Positions 9,507 through 18,381 of a stretch of DNA of 32,296 nt are shown here, one piece after another. Numbering within the stretch: position 1 is the stretch's first letter; the number at the start of each line of letters is the position of its first letter. Origin of the DNA: PALSA-505 sp036496025 (lineage in GTDB: Bacteria; Actinomycetota; Actinomycetes; Streptosporangiales; Streptosporangiaceae); the NCBI GenBank assembly GCA_036496025.1, contig DASXLW010000072.1, forward strand, positions 1 to 32,296. Direction: 5' to 3'. Below the pieces are notes generated by a model. The model had not been told where the DNA came from. It did not search any database and worked only from the letters and a program-made list of their open reading frames with translations. The translations under genes and the position numbers were made by a program.

Positions 9507-11207
9507 ATGATCATCTCGAGAATGCTAGGCCCCAGAAAACTGGTAACCGTGACCGCGGCCGTCGCCCTCGCCGCCGGGGCAGCCGCGTGCTCATCGAGCA
9601 ACCCGCCGACTGCCTCGTCGGGCTCGGGCACCACGTCGCACACGCTCGTCATGGAAAGCTCGCCGGAAAGCACGATCACCCAGTCGTTCAACCCGTTCAT
9701 CGCCACCCAGCCCATATGGGGCATGGGGGCGGACGGACTCATCTACGAGCCGCTGCTTCAGTTCAACATCGCCAAGCCGCCCCAGTACTACCCGTGGCTG
9801 GCGACCAGTTACAAGTGGGCGAACGGCGGCAAGACGGTCACCTTCACCCTCCGCTCGGGCGTGAAGTTCAACAACGGGACGCCGCTGACGCCCGCCGACG
9901 TCGCGTTCACCTACAACCTGGTGAAGAACAACGCGTCCATCAACCTGGGCGGGCTGCCCATCAAGAGCGTGAGCACCTCGGGCAACACCGTCACGCTGAC
10001 CTTCTCCTCGGCGCAGTACACCAACCTGCAGGAGGTCGCCGGCGTGCCGATCCTCCCGCAGGCGATCTGGAGCAAGGTCAAGAACCCGGCCACGTACGCG
10101 GACCCGAACCCCGTCGGCACCGGACCCTACAAGCTCAAGTCCTTCACCCCGCAGGGGTTCACGCTGACCAAGAACGAGGGCTACTGGCAGGCCTCGAAGG
10201 CCAAGGTGCAGAACGTCTTCTTCCCGGTCTACACCTCCAACACCGGCGCGCTGAACGCGCTGTTCACCGGGCAGATCGACTGGACCGGCAACTTCATTCC
10301 CGGCCTGCAGAAGGACTTCGTGGCCAAGTCACCCTCAACCCACCACTTCTGGGAGGCGCCCGGCAGCACGAACGCCTTCATCCCCAACCTGAACAAGTGG
10401 CCGACCAACCAGCTGCCGGTGCGCAAGGCGATCAGCCTGGCCCTGGACCGCACGCTGCTGGCGTCGGAGGGCGAGGCCGGCCTGGAGAACCCGATAACCA
10501 ACGCCACCGGCATCACGCTGCCGACCTACTCCGCCTGGGCCGGGCCGGTCGCCAGCATGACCATGTCCACCCACGCCAACGCGGCCGCGGCCCAGCAGGT
10601 GCTGAAGAGCGCCGGGTACACCAAGGGCTCCAACGGCTTCTACCAGAAGGGCGGCAAGACCGTCTCGGTCACGCTGATCAGCCCGTCCGCTTACACCGAC
10701 TACGCGGAGGTCGGCTCCATCGCCGCGCAGGAACTCAAGAGCGCCGGCATCGACGCGACGTTCCAGGGCATCAGCGTGAACGCCTGGAACGCCGACATGG
10801 GCAGCGGCAACTTCTCGCTGGCCGAGCACTGGTCGAACGGCGGCGTCACGCCGTACAACCTGTACGACAACTGGCTGGACAGCTCCCTCACCAAGGGCAG
10901 CGCCGCCACCGGCGACTACGAGCGGCTGAAGAATCCGGCCATCGACTCTCAGCTGGCCCAGGTGGCCGGGGCCTCCACGGTGAGCAGTCAGACGTCCGCC
11001 CTCGTGCCGATCGAGAAGTACGTCGCCTCGAACCTGCCGGTCATCCCCATCACGACCGCGTCGGACTGGTTCGAGTACAACTCCCAGCACTGGGTCGGCT
11101 GGCCGACGCAGTCCAACCCCTACGATTCAGGACAGCCCTCGGGCACCAACAACAACGCGGGTACGGGCACCGACGAGGTGATCATCCTGCACCTGAGTCC
11201 TCGCTGA
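9507..11207 (+). CDS. Extracellular solute-binding lipoprotein, family 5 (Opp/Dpp type)
   Basis: Receptor of the importer, 566 residues. The N-terminus has a short basic region (RKL), a hydrophobic core and a lipobox (AAGAAAC) with Cys at about residue 28, so it is predicted to be a membrane-anchored lipoprotein. The mature chain has the SBP_bac_5 features: NPFI...IYEPLLQFN, a WKFTLR-like segment (KTVTFTLRSGVKFNNGTPLTPADVAFTYN) and VGTGPYKLKSF. It is placed last in the operon, behind AGGAAAC. Opp-family receptors bind peptides, nickel or oligosaccharides; the locus context favours oligosaccharides. Confidence 0.93.
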   Translation: MIISRMLGPRKLVTVTAAVALAAGAAACSSSNPPTASSGSGTTSHTLVMESSPESTITQSFNPFIATQPIWGMGADGLIYEPLLQFNIAKPPQYYPWLATSYKWANGGKTVTFTLRSGVKFNNGTPLTPADVAFTYNLVKNNASINLGGLPIKSVSTSGNTVTLTFSSAQYTNLQEVAGVPILPQAIWSKVKNPATYADPNPVGTGPYKLKSFTPQGFTLTKNEGYWQASKAKVQNVFFPVYTSNTGALNALFTGQIDWTGNFIPGLQKDFVAKSPSTHHFWEAPGSTNAFIPNLNKWPTNQLPVRKAISLALDRTLLASEGEAGLENPITNATGITLPTYSAWAGPVASMTMSTHANAAAAQQVLKSAGYTKGSNGFYQKGGKTVSVTLISPSAYTDYAEVGSIAAQELKSAGIDATFQGISVNAWNADMGSGNFSLAEHWSNGGVTPYNLYDNWLDSSLTKGSAATGDYERLKNPAIDSQLAQVAGASTVSSQTSALVPIEKYVASNLPVIPITTASDWFEYNSQHWVGWPTQSNPYDSGQPSGTNNNAGTGTDEVIILHLSPR

Positions 11208-11224
11208 GACAGCCAGGACAAGCG

Positions 11225-11255
11225 GGCCCTCCCCTGGGTACCCCAGGGGAGGGCC
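11225..11255 (+). terminator. Strong terminator hairpin after the importer operon
   Basis: GGCCCTCCCCTGGG (11225-11238) pairs perfectly with 11242-11255 across a three-base loop. It begins 18 bases after the binding-protein stop. There is no U tract, which is common for actinomycete terminators. Confidence 0.8.
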
Positions 11256-11284
11256 ACACCCCAGCAGTACGGTAACCCAGTACC

Positions 11285-11323
11285 GTGAACGGGCAGGGAG
11301 CGGGCCGCTGCCGGCCCGTTCAC
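11285..11323 (-). terminator. Second inverted repeat, likely terminator of the minus-strand operon
   Basis: GTGAACGGGC (11285-11294) pairs with GCCCGTTCAC (11314-11323), with a GC-rich interior. It lies four bases downstream of the oxidoreductase stop at 11327, facing the hairpin of the convergent importer operon. Confidence 0.55.
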
Positions 11324-11326
11324 CGG

Positions 11327-12955
11327 TTACGCGGGCACCCGGCCGAGCCGGCGGCGCCAGCGGTCGGCGCGGCGGTCGGCGCGGATCTGGCGGACGACGT
11401 TACGCCCGGGAATGCCGGTGACGCCGCCTCCCCCGTGGGTGGCCGAGCCGGCCTGGTACAGGCCGCGCACCGGCGTGCGCAGGTCGGCATAGCCGGCCGC
11501 GGGCCGGCCGTGGAACATCTGCCCGAGGCTGAGCTCGCCGTGGAAGATGTTCCCGCCGACCAGGCCGTACTCCCGCTGCATCGTGTGCGGGCCGATCACC
11601 TGGCGGTGCCGGATCGAGCCGGTGAAGCCGGGCGCCACCGCCTCCATCCGCGCGATCACCCGGTCGGCGTAGGCCTCCAGCTCGGTCTCGTCCGGGGCAT
11701 CCGCATAGCCCTCGGGAGCCCACTGGGTGAACATCGACATCACGTGCTGGCCGGCGGGGGCGAGCGAGTCGTCGAACACGCTGGGGATGCAGATGTCGGC
11801 GAACGGGCGGGCCGACGGCTTGCCCGACACCGCCTCCTGGAACGCGTTCTCGATGTCGTCCAGGCTCTCCGCCAGTACGATCGTGCCCCCGTGCACCTGC
11901 GGATCATAGTTCGGGTGGCTGGCGAACACCGGCAGCCGGTCGAGGGCCAGGTTGATCTTCACGGTGCCGCTGCGGGTCTGCCAGCTGCGGATGTCGGCCA
12001 GGAACGGCTCGGGCAGCGCCGCCGGGTCGACCAGCTCCAGGAACGCGATCTTCGGGTGCACGGTCGTTATCACCGTGTCCGCGTCGATCTCCTCCCCGGA
12101 GGCCAGGGTCACCCCGCTGACCCGGCCGGCCGGCGTGGTCCGGATCCGGGCCACCGGGGCGCCGGCGCGGAGCTCGGCGCCGAACGACCGGGCGGCCGCG
12201 GCCAGCGCCTGGGTGACCCCGCCCATCCCGCCGCGCGGGAACCCCCAGGCCCCGGCCTGCCCCCCCGTGTCGCCGATGTGATGGTGCAGCATCACGTACG
12301 CCGTGCCGGCCGACCGCGGGCCCGCCCAGGTGCCGATCACGCCCGACACCGACAGCAGCCCGCGAATCGCGTCCGACTCGAAGTACTGGTCCAGCAGGTC
12401 GGCGATGCTCCCGGTCAGCAGCCGGGTGACGTCCACCGCGCCGCGGGCATCCAGCTTGCGCAGGTGCCGCAGCAGCATGGCCTGCCGGGCCACGTCCGCG
12501 GGCCGACGGGAGCCGAGCCGCGGCGGGATCTCCTCCAGCATCGGCCCCAGCACCTGCCCGATCGCGCGCAGATGCGCCTCGTAGCGGGGGTAGGCCGCGG
12601 CGTCGGCAGCGGAGAACTTCCCAATCTCGTCGCGGCGGCCGGCCGGATCGTCGGGCAGCCGCAGGTACCTGCCGTCCGCGCGGGGCGCGAAGTACGGTCC
12701 CTGCGGGAACACGTGGTATCCGTGCCGGGCCAGTTGCAGGTCGGTGATGAGGTCCGGCGGCAGCAGTGACACCACGTACGACAGCGAGGTGATCAGGTAA
12801 TCAGGACCGAACGGGCGCTCGCTGACCGCGGCGCCGCCGAGGACGCCCCGCCGCTCGCAGACGAGGACGTCCAGCCCGTCCTTGGCCAGGTACCCGGCGG
12901 CGACCAGGCCGTTATGGCCACCGCCCACCACTACGACATCGCGGCGTGAAGTCAC
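11327..12955 (-). CDS. FAD-dependent oxidoreductase, phytoene desaturase / PYROXD2-like
   Basis: 542 residues. The N-terminus carries the dinucleotide-binding motif VVVGGGHNGLVAAGYLAKDG followed by LVCERRGVLGGAAVSE, as in CrtI-type and PYROXD2-like FAD amine-oxidase-fold proteins. The C-terminus has the family's second FAD motif (GLYQAGSATHGGGGVTGIPGRNVV). The GTG start at 12955 follows AAGGAG (12967-12972). No phytoene synthase or other carotenoid gene is visible, so carotenoid biosynthesis is not supported. Position at the end of an acyl-CoA dehydrogenase/SDR operon suggests a redox step in catabolism of an unsaturated or isoprenoid-like substrate. The 108-bp gap before it may hold its own control. 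Confidence 0.88.
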   Translation of the reverse strand: MTSRRDVVVVGGGHNGLVAAGYLAKDGLDVLVCERRGVLGGAAVSERPFGPDYLITSLSYVVSLLPPDLITDLQLARHGYHVFPQGPYFAPRADGRYLRLPDDPAGRRDEIGKFSAADAAAYPRYEAHLRAIGQVLGPMLEEIPPRLGSRRPADVARQAMLLRHLRKLDARGAVDVTRLLTGSIADLLDQYFESDAIRGLLSVSGVIGTWAGPRSAGTAYVMLHHHIGDTGGQAGAWGFPRGGMGGVTQALAAAARSFGAELRAGAPVARIRTTPAGRVSGVTLASGEEIDADTVITTVHPKIAFLELVDPAALPEPFLADIRSWQTRSGTVKINLALDRLPVFASHPNYDPQVHGGTIVLAESLDDIENAFQEAVSGKPSARPFADICIPSVFDDSLAPAGQHVMSMFTQWAPEGYADAPDETELEAYADRVIARMEAVAPGFTGSIRHRQVIGPHTMQREYGLVGGNIFHGELSLGQMFHGRPAAGYADLRTPVRGLYQAGSATHGGGGVTGIPGRNVVRQIRADRRADRWRRRLGRVPA

Positions 12956-12983
12956 GAGCAGATCTCTCCTTGTCGGTGACCGG

Positions 12984-13016
12984 CGGGAAGCGAGCGCTTG
13001 TGCCGCCCGCTTCCCG
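12984..13016 (-). promoter_or_regulatory. Hairpin between SDR and FAD oxidoreductase genes
   Basis: CGGGAAGCG (12984-12992) pairs with 13008-13016, and the stem continues three pairs past one mismatch. It lies in the only sizeable gap inside the minus-strand operon (12956-13063). It could partially terminate transcription or stabilise mRNA ends. Confidence 0.35.
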
Positions 13017-13063
13017 GATAATAGGCGGGCGCCCGCCGCGACAGCGAGCTGAGCACTGACGGC

Positions 13064-13843
13064 CTAGGCCTGCTGGTCCTCCACGTGGCGCTGGAGCTTG
13101 TTCATGCCGCCCAGCCAGCGGTCCGGATCCGCCGCGCGGCCCGCGTACATGCGGGCGACCTCGGGGTGCGGCAGGATCAGGAACTGGCCGCCGGCGATCC
13201 CGGTCACCACCGCGTCCGCCGCGGCCTCGGGCGTGACCGCGGAGTCGCCGAGCAGGATCCGGCCGACGGGCCCGGCCGCGTCCAGCATCGGGGTGCGCAC
13301 GCCCTGCGGGCAGAGCGCCTGCACGGTGATCCCGCGGTGGGCGTAACTGGCGGTCAGCCACTCGGCGAAGCTGAGCGCGGCGTGCTTGGTGACCGAGTAG
13401 GGCGCGGAGCCGAGCATGGTGAGCAGCCCGGCCGCCGACACCGTGCAGATCAGGTGTCCGCGGCCGCGCTCCAGCCACGGCGGCAGCAGCAGCCGGGCCG
13501 CCCTGACGTGCGCCATGACGTTGACCTGCCAGGACAGATCCCACGCGGCCTCGTCCGCGTCCGCGCCGCCCGGCCGGGCCACCCCGGCGTTGGCGCAGTA
13601 CAGGTCGATCTCGCCCAGGCTTTCCCTCGCCGCGCCGATCAGCCAGGCCACGCCCTCCTCGCTGGCGGCGTCGCCCGGTACCGCCACCGCGCCGCAGGAC
13701 TCGGCCACCCGCGCCGCCGCCTGCGGGTCGATGTCGTTGACCACGACCCGGGCGCCCTCGGCGGCGAACCTGGCCGCCAGCGCCGCGCCGATGCCACTGC
13801 CCGCCCCGGTGACGACCACGCCGGCCCCGGCGACGGACTTCAC
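13064..13843 (-). CDS. Short-chain dehydrogenase/reductase (classical SDR)
   Basis: NAD(P)-dependent oxidoreductase, 259 residues. It contains the cofactor motif TGAGSGIG, then DIDPQ at the end of beta-2 (an acidic residue favouring NAD(H)), the structural CANAG motif, catalytic Ser in VSAAG and the YSVTK Tyr/Lys pair. A frame open much further upstream exists, but the GTG at 13843 is chosen because it directly precedes the SDR fold and overlaps the previous gene's TGA by four bases (GTGA). A C-terminal extension after the Rossmann domain ends in MNKLQRHVEDQQA. Substrate is unknown; the operon suggests oxidation of a hydroxy intermediate. Confidence 0.92.
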   Translation of the reverse strand: MKSVAGAGVVVTGAGSGIGAALAARFAAEGARVVVNDIDPQAAARVAESCGAVAVPGDAASEEGVAWLIGAARESLGEIDLYCANAGVARPGGADADEAAWDLSWQVNVMAHVRAARLLLPPWLERGRGHLICTVSAAGLLTMLGSAPYSVTKHAALSFAEWLTASYAHRGITVQALCPQGVRTPMLDAAGPVGRILLGDSAVTPEAAADAVVTGIAGGQFLILPHPEVARMYAGRAADPDRWLGGMNKLQRHVEDQQA

Positions 13844-15042
13844 GCGGTGACCCCCGGCAGGTTGACCAGCCCGGCCAGCGCGGCGCGGTGCCGGTCCGGC
13901 GTGCCGAACGCGATCGAGCCGCTCTTGGCCCGCTTCAGGTACAGGTGAGCGGGATGCTCCCAGGTGAATCCGATGCCGCCGTGCAGCTGCACGCACTCCT
14001 CGGCCGCCTTGACGGCTGCCTCGCCGCAGTACGCCTTGGCCATCGCCACGGCTACCGGGGCGTCCGGGCTGCCGTCGGCCAGGCAGGCGGCCGCGTACCT
14101 GGACGCCGCGCGGGCCTGCGCGACGAGCACGTACAGGTCGGCCAGCCGGTGCTTGATCGCCTGGAACGAGCCGATCGGGCGGGCGAACTGGCGGCGCTCC
14201 TTGGCGTATCCGACGGTCATCTCCAGGCAGCGTTCGGCCAGGCCCAGTTGCTCGGCGGCGAGCGTGGCCGCCCCGGCCGACAGCGCCGCGCGGACCGCTG
14301 CGGCGGCGGTGTCCCCGGCCGCGATGCGCCGGGCCGGCACCGCGTCCAGCGTCAGATCGCACAGCTGCCTGGTGCCGTCCAGCGAGACCACGGGCGACCT
14401 CGTCACCCCGCCGGCCTGCGCGTCCACCGCGTAGAGCCCGTAGGGCACGCCGTCGGCCGGTACCAGCAGCACGTCGGCGGGCAGCGCGTCGGCGAGCCGG
14501 GCCGCGGTGCCGGTCAGCCGGGCCGAGCCGGCTGCCGGGCCGGCCCCCGGGTCACCTGCTGGCGAGCCGCCCGGCGGCGGCCCGGTCACCCGGACCGAGC
14601 GGGGCAACTCGCCATCCGGCGCGGACTCGAACGGGACCGCCAGCGCCGCGGTCACGGTGCCGTCCGCCAGCGACCCGAGCAGCTTGCGGTCGGGATCGGC
14701 GGCGGGCTCCGGGCCGGCCGCGGCGAGCAGCGCGGCGGTGGCGACCACCGCGCTGCCCAGGTAGGGAACCGGGGCGGCCGACCGCCCGGTTTCCTCGGCG
14801 ACCACCGCGGCCTCGCGGTAAGACGCGCCCGCCCCGCCGGCCGACTCCGGGACCAGGAGCCCGCCGCAGCCCAGGTCCGCGGCCAGCGTGTGCCAGAGCC
14901 CCAGGTCATAGGCATCGCCGCGCTCGGTGCGGGCGAGCACGTCGGCCGGCTGGCACCGTTCGGTGAAAAATGCCCGTACCGCCTGCCGCAGGTCGTTTTC
15001 CGCCTCGCTGTAGAGGAGGCCGGGGATCTCGGGCTGGCTCAT
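13840..15042 (-). CDS. Acyl-CoA dehydrogenase-like protein lacking the catalytic Glu motif
   Basis: 400 residues of acyl-CoA dehydrogenase fold: N-terminal helical domain (LRQAVRAFFTERCQP), a middle beta domain with a Gly/Pro-rich insertion, and a C-terminal domain with LGLAERCLEMTVGYAKERRQFARPIGSFQ and VQLHGGIGFTWEHPAHLYLKR. After this last motif the family normally has a YEGT or EGGT segment carrying the catalytic Glu; here it reads SGSIAFGTPDRHR, with no Glu. It starts ATGA, overlapping the stop of the other acyl-CoA dehydrogenase (15039-16250). Paired genes of this kind form alpha2-beta2 enzymes in actinobacterial sterol catabolism, one subunit supplying the base. I infer the same arrangement here. 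Confidence 0.9.
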   Translation of the reverse strand: MSQPEIPGLLYSEAENDLRQAVRAFFTERCQPADVLARTERGDAYDLGLWHTLAADLGCGGLLVPESAGGAGASYREAAVVAEETGRSAAPVPYLGSAVVATAALLAAAGPEPAADPDRKLLGSLADGTVTAALAVPFESAPDGELPRSVRVTGPPPGGSPAGDPGAGPAAGSARLTGTAARLADALPADVLLVPADGVPYGLYAVDAQAGGVTRSPVVSLDGTRQLCDLTLDAVPARRIAAGDTAAAAVRAALSAGAATLAAEQLGLAERCLEMTVGYAKERRQFARPIGSFQAIKHRLADLYVLVAQARAASRYAAACLADGSPDAPVAVAMAKAYCGEAAVKAAEECVQLHGGIGFTWEHPAHLYLKRAKSGSIAFGTPDRHRAALAGLVNLPGVTA

Positions 15043-16250
15043 CGCGGCAGGTCTTTCCACGGCACGTCCTTGTCCACCCGGATTTCCGGCGGCAGGCCGA
15101 GCACCCGCTCGGCGATGATGTTGCGCAGAATCTCCGAGGTACCGCCCTCGATGGAGTTGCCCTTGGCGCGCAGGTAGCGGTAACCGGGGCCGCGGCCGTA
15201 GAAGTTCGCGGCCTCCGGCCGGCGCATGGTCCAGTCGTCGTAACGCAGCCCCTCACCGCCGGCCAGTTCCACCTCGAGGGCGGAAATCTCCTGGTTGAGC
15301 CGGGCGAAGACGAGCTTGGCGGCCGAGCCTTCGGGGCCCGGCTGGCCGGCCGTCAGCTGCTGCCGCAGCCGGGCGCCGGCGATCCTGGCCACCTCGGCGT
15401 CCAGCCACAGCCGCAGCAGCCGGTCGTGCAGGCCCGGGGTGCGCAGCTCCGGGTGGTCCCGCCAGGTCGCCACCGCGCCGCCGATCATCCCGCCCTCCCG
15501 GGGCAGGGTGCCGCCGCCTATCGCCACCCGCTCGTTCATGAGCGTCGCGGTGGCGACCCGCCAGCCCTCGCCGACAGCGCCGATCCGGTCGGTGTCCGGG
15601 ATCGGCGCGTCGGCCAGGAAGACCTCGTTGAACTCGGCCTCCCCGGTGAGCTGGCGCAGCGGCCGCACCTCCACCCCGGGTGCGGTCATGTCGAGCGCGA
15701 AGTAGCTCAGGCCGGCGTGCTTGGGCACGTCCGGGTCGGTCCGGGCCACCAGGATCGCCCACCGGGCCTGGTGCGCCATCGATGTCCAGACCTTCTGCCC
15801 GCTGACCCGCCAGCCGTCGCCGGCGCGCTCCGCCCTGGTGGCCAGGCCGGCCAGGTCGGAGCCGGCGCCGGGCTCGCTGAACAGCTGGCACCACACCTGT
15901 TCGCCGGTCCACAGCGGGCGCAGCCAGCGGTGCTGCTGCTCCGGGGTGCCGAAGGCCAGGATGGTCGGCGCGGCCATGCCCAGGCCGATCCCGATCCGCC
16001 GCGGGTTGTTGTCCGGCGCGCCCGCCGCCGCCAGCTCGGCGTCAGCGATCGCCTGCAGGGGGCGCGGCGCGCCCAGGCCGCCGAGGCCGGGGGGGTAGTG
16101 CACCCAGGCCAGGCCCGCGTCGAACCGGGCGCGCAGGAAGTCGAGCGGGGGCGTGGTGGCCGGGTCGTGCGCGGCCAGCAGGTCGCCGACCCGGCGGCGG
16201 ATGTCATCGGGGCCGGCCGCCGCGCCGCCCGCCTCGGCCTCGGTCAGCAC
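15039..16250 (-). CDS. Acyl-CoA dehydrogenase (catalytic subunit of a probable heteromer)
   Basis: 403 residues. The middle domain has the flavin-binding LFSEPGAGSDLAGL and WRVSGQKVWTSMAHQARWAILVART, typical of FadE proteins. The C-terminus contains SIEGGTSEILRNIIAERVLGLP, in which Glu (about residue 368) is the expected catalytic base. The GTG start overlaps the preceding FabG-like gene by seven bases, and its stop overlaps the following acyl-CoA dehydrogenase start. It introduces a double bond into an acyl-CoA; the chain or ring system is unknown. Confidence 0.93.
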   Translation of the reverse strand: MLTEAEAGGAAAGPDDIRRRVGDLLAAHDPATTPPLDFLRARFDAGLAWVHYPPGLGGLGAPRPLQAIADAELAAAGAPDNNPRRIGIGLGMAAPTILAFGTPEQQHRWLRPLWTGEQVWCQLFSEPGAGSDLAGLATRAERAGDGWRVSGQKVWTSMAHQARWAILVARTDPDVPKHAGLSYFALDMTAPGVEVRPLRQLTGEAEFNEVFLADAPIPDTDRIGAVGEGWRVATATLMNERVAIGGGTLPREGGMIGGAVATWRDHPELRTPGLHDRLLRLWLDAEVARIAGARLRQQLTAGQPGPEGSAAKLVFARLNQEISALEVELAGGEGLRYDDWTMRRPEAANFYGRGPGYRYLRAKGNSIEGGTSEILRNIIAERVLGLPPEIRVDKDVPWKDLPR

Positions 16251-17005
16251 AGCGGGCCGCCCGCCACGTAGATCACCTGGCCGGAGACGAACCCGGCGTC
16301 CTCGCTGACCAGGAACGAGATGACGTTCGCCACGTCGGCGGGCTGGCCGACCCGGCGCACCGGTATCTGGGTGGCGGCCGCCTTCTGGAACTCATCGAAG
16401 TCCATGCCGATCCGGGCCGCGGTGGCCGCGGTCATGTCGGTGGCGATGAAGCCCGGCGCGACCGCGTTGGCGGTGATGCCGAACTGGCCGAGCTCGATGG
16501 CCAGCGTCTTCGTGAACCCCTGCATCCCGGCCTTGGCCGCCGAGTAGTTGACCTGGCCGCGGTTGCCCAGCGCCGAGCTCGACGACAGGTTGACGATGCG
16601 CCCGTAGCGCTGGTCCACCATGTGGTTCTGCGCCGCCTTGCTCATCAGGAACGCGCCGCGCAGGTGCACGCCGAGCACCGTATCCCAGTCGTCCTCGGTC
16701 ATCTTGAACAGCAGGTTGTCCCGGATCACGCCGGCGTTGTTCACCAGCACGGCGGGCGGCCCCAGCTCGGCCACGACCTTGCCCACCGCCGCCTCGACCT
16801 GGTCGGCCTGGCTGACGTCGGCGCCGACCGCGACCGCCCGGCCGCCGCCGGAGGTGATCGACTCCACCGTGCCGGCGCAGTTGGGCTCGTCCAGGTCGAG
16901 CACGGCGACGGCCATCCCGTCGGCGGCCAGCCGGCGGCTCGTGGCGGCGCCGATGCCGCGGGCGGCACCGGTGACGATGGCGACACGTTGGGTGTCTGCT
17001 GGCAT
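16244..17005 (-). CDS. FabG-like 3-oxoacyl reductase / hydroxyacyl dehydrogenase (SDR)
   Basis: 253 residues, the usual length for FabG-type SDRs. TGAARGIG cofactor motif, DLDEPN after beta-2, VNNAG, SSSSALGNRGQVNYSAAKAG with catalytic Ser, Tyr and Lys, and the C-terminal FVSGQVIYVAGG motif are all present. AGGAGG (17011-17016) precedes the ATG by five bases. Within an acyl-CoA dehydrogenase operon it more likely oxidises a 3-hydroxyacyl-CoA than serves fatty-acid synthesis. It is preceded by a 49-bp gap from the first gene of the operon. Confidence 0.92.
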   Translation of the reverse strand: MPADTQRVAIVTGAARGIGAATSRRLAADGMAVAVLDLDEPNCAGTVESITSGGGRAVAVGADVSQADQVEAAVGKVVAELGPPAVLVNNAGVIRDNLLFKMTEDDWDTVLGVHLRGAFLMSKAAQNHMVDQRYGRIVNLSSSSALGNRGQVNYSAAKAGMQGFTKTLAIELGQFGITANAVAPGFIATDMTAATAARIGMDFDEFQKAAATQIPVRRVGQPADVANVISFLVSEDAGFVSGQVIYVAGGPLC

Positions 17006-17054
17006 GTGGTCCTCCTGGTCGCGGGCGGGCGGGCGCCGGGTTGGCGGCCCGGGT

Positions 17055-18305
17055 TCAGGTCTCGGTGCGGTACTTGCGCAGCTCCCGGCGGGCCAGCGAC
17101 CGCTTGTGCACCTCGTCCGGGCCGTCGGCGAAGCGCAGCGCCCGCGCGTTCGCCCACAGCTGGGCCAGCGGGAAGTCCTGGCTGACCCCGCCCGCGCCGT
17201 GCGCCTGGATCGCTTTGTCGATCACCCACTCGGCCATCGCCGGAGTGGCGATCTTGATGGCCTGGATCTCGGTGTGCGCGCCCTTGTTGCCGACGGTGTC
17301 CATCAGCCACGCGGTCTTGAGCACCAGCAGCCGGGCCGCCTCGATGCGCACCCGGGACTCGGCGATCCAGCCCTGGACGACGCTCTGCTCGGCCAGCGGG
17401 CCGCCGAACGCGGTGCGCGACATCACGCGGCGGCACATGAGCTCGAGGGCGCGCTCGGCGGCGCCGATGAGCCGCATGCAGTGGTGGATGCGGCCCGGGC
17501 CGAGCCGGGCTTGCGCGATCGCGAAGCCGTCGCCCTCGCCGGCGATCAGGTTGTCGGCCGGCACCCTCGCATCGCGGAATTCGATCTCCGCGTGGCCGCC
17601 GTGCGGCGCGTCGTCGTAACCGAACACGCTCATGCTGCGGCGGATGTGCACGCCGCTGGTCTCCCGCGGCACCAGGACCATGGACTGCTGCTTGTGCGGC
17701 GGCGCCTGGTCGTCGGTGCGGCCCATCACGATCAGGATCTCGCAGCGGGGATTCATCGCGCCGGACGACCACCACTTCGTGCCGTTGATCACGTAGTCAG
17801 CGCCGCGGGGCTCGATCCTGGTCGCGATGTTGTTGGCGTCCGAGGACGCGACGTCCGGCTCGGTCATGCAGAACGCCGACCTGATCTCGCCCTCGAGGAG
17901 CGGCTTGAGCCACCGGTCCCGCTGGGCGGCGGTGCCGAACTCGGCCAGCAGCTCCATGTTGCCGGTGTCCGGCGCGGCGCAGTTGAGCGCCTCGGGCGCC
18001 AGCGTGGGGCTGCGGCCCATGATCTCCGCCAGCGGCGCGTACTGCAGGTTGGTCAGCCCCGCGCTGGCGCCGGGCAGGTGCTCGGTGTGCGGGCCGCGCG
18101 GCAGGAACAGGTTCCACAACCCACGGCGGCGCGCCTCCGCCTTGAGCTCGGCCATCACCGGCGGGCGCTCCCACCGCCGGCCCTCGGCCGCGGCCTCTGC
18201 CACCTGGTCGCGCAGCACCGGCTCGGCCGGGTAGATGCGCTCGGCCATGAAGGCGGTGAGCTGCTCGCGCAGTTCTTCCGTGCGTGCGTCGTACCCGAAG
18301 TCCAT
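17055..18305 (-). CDS. Acyl-CoA dehydrogenase, ACAD10/11-like
   Basis: 416 residues, first gene of the minus-strand operon. The N-terminal motif RTEELREQLTAFMAERIYPAE, the flavin region FCMTEPDVASSDANNI, and the C-terminal AHGAGGVSQDFPLAQLWANARALRFADGPDEVH are typical of the ACAD10/ACAD11 branch, whose characterised members act on 4- or 5-hydroxyacyl-CoAs through a phosphorylated intermediate. No associated phosphotransferase gene is visible. The ATG at 18305 is chosen over an earlier in-frame start because GGAGGG lies just upstream. It diverges from the phosphotriesterase-like gene. Confidence 0.92.
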   Translation of the reverse strand: MDFGYDARTEELREQLTAFMAERIYPAEPVLRDQVAEAAAEGRRWERPPVMAELKAEARRRGLWNLFLPRGPHTEHLPGASAGLTNLQYAPLAEIMGRSPTLAPEALNCAAPDTGNMELLAEFGTAAQRDRWLKPLLEGEIRSAFCMTEPDVASSDANNIATRIEPRGADYVINGTKWWSSGAMNPRCEILIVMGRTDDQAPPHKQQSMVLVPRETSGVHIRRSMSVFGYDDAPHGGHAEIEFRDARVPADNLIAGEGDGFAIAQARLGPGRIHHCMRLIGAAERALELMCRRVMSRTAFGGPLAEQSVVQGWIAESRVRIEAARLLVLKTAWLMDTVGNKGAHTEIQAIKIATPAMAEWVIDKAIQAHGAGGVSQDFPLAQLWANARALRFADGPDEVHKRSLARRELRKYRTET

Positions 18306-18348
18306 TGCGCACCCTCCGGCTTGTCCCGCGAGTCCGGACAAAGACTAT

Positions 18349-18365
18349 CTACCGACCGGTCACTT
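18349..18365. promoter_or_regulatory. Palindromic operator candidate between divergent catabolic genes
   Basis: The 76-bp divergent gap contains CTACCGACCGGTCACTT with a perfect 8-bp core GACCGGTC (18354-18361). On the minus strand it overlaps a plausible -10-like stretch (TAGATAGTCT). TetR-family operators of actinomycete catabolic operons often have such ACCGACCGGT cores. No regulator gene lies next to it, so the binder is unknown. Confidence 0.4.
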
Positions 18366-18381
18366 TCCCTAGCCTGGCCCC

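Noticed and set aside
11327..12955. Carotenoid biosynthesis cluster
   Set aside because: The CrtI-like gene has no phytoene synthase, cyclase or GGPP synthase neighbour and sits in an acyl-CoA catabolic operon.
13844..14362. N-terminal extension of the SDR into the upstream acyl-CoA dehydrogenase
   Set aside because: The SDR fold starts right after the GTG at 13843, and the extension is out of frame with the well-supported dehydrogenase.
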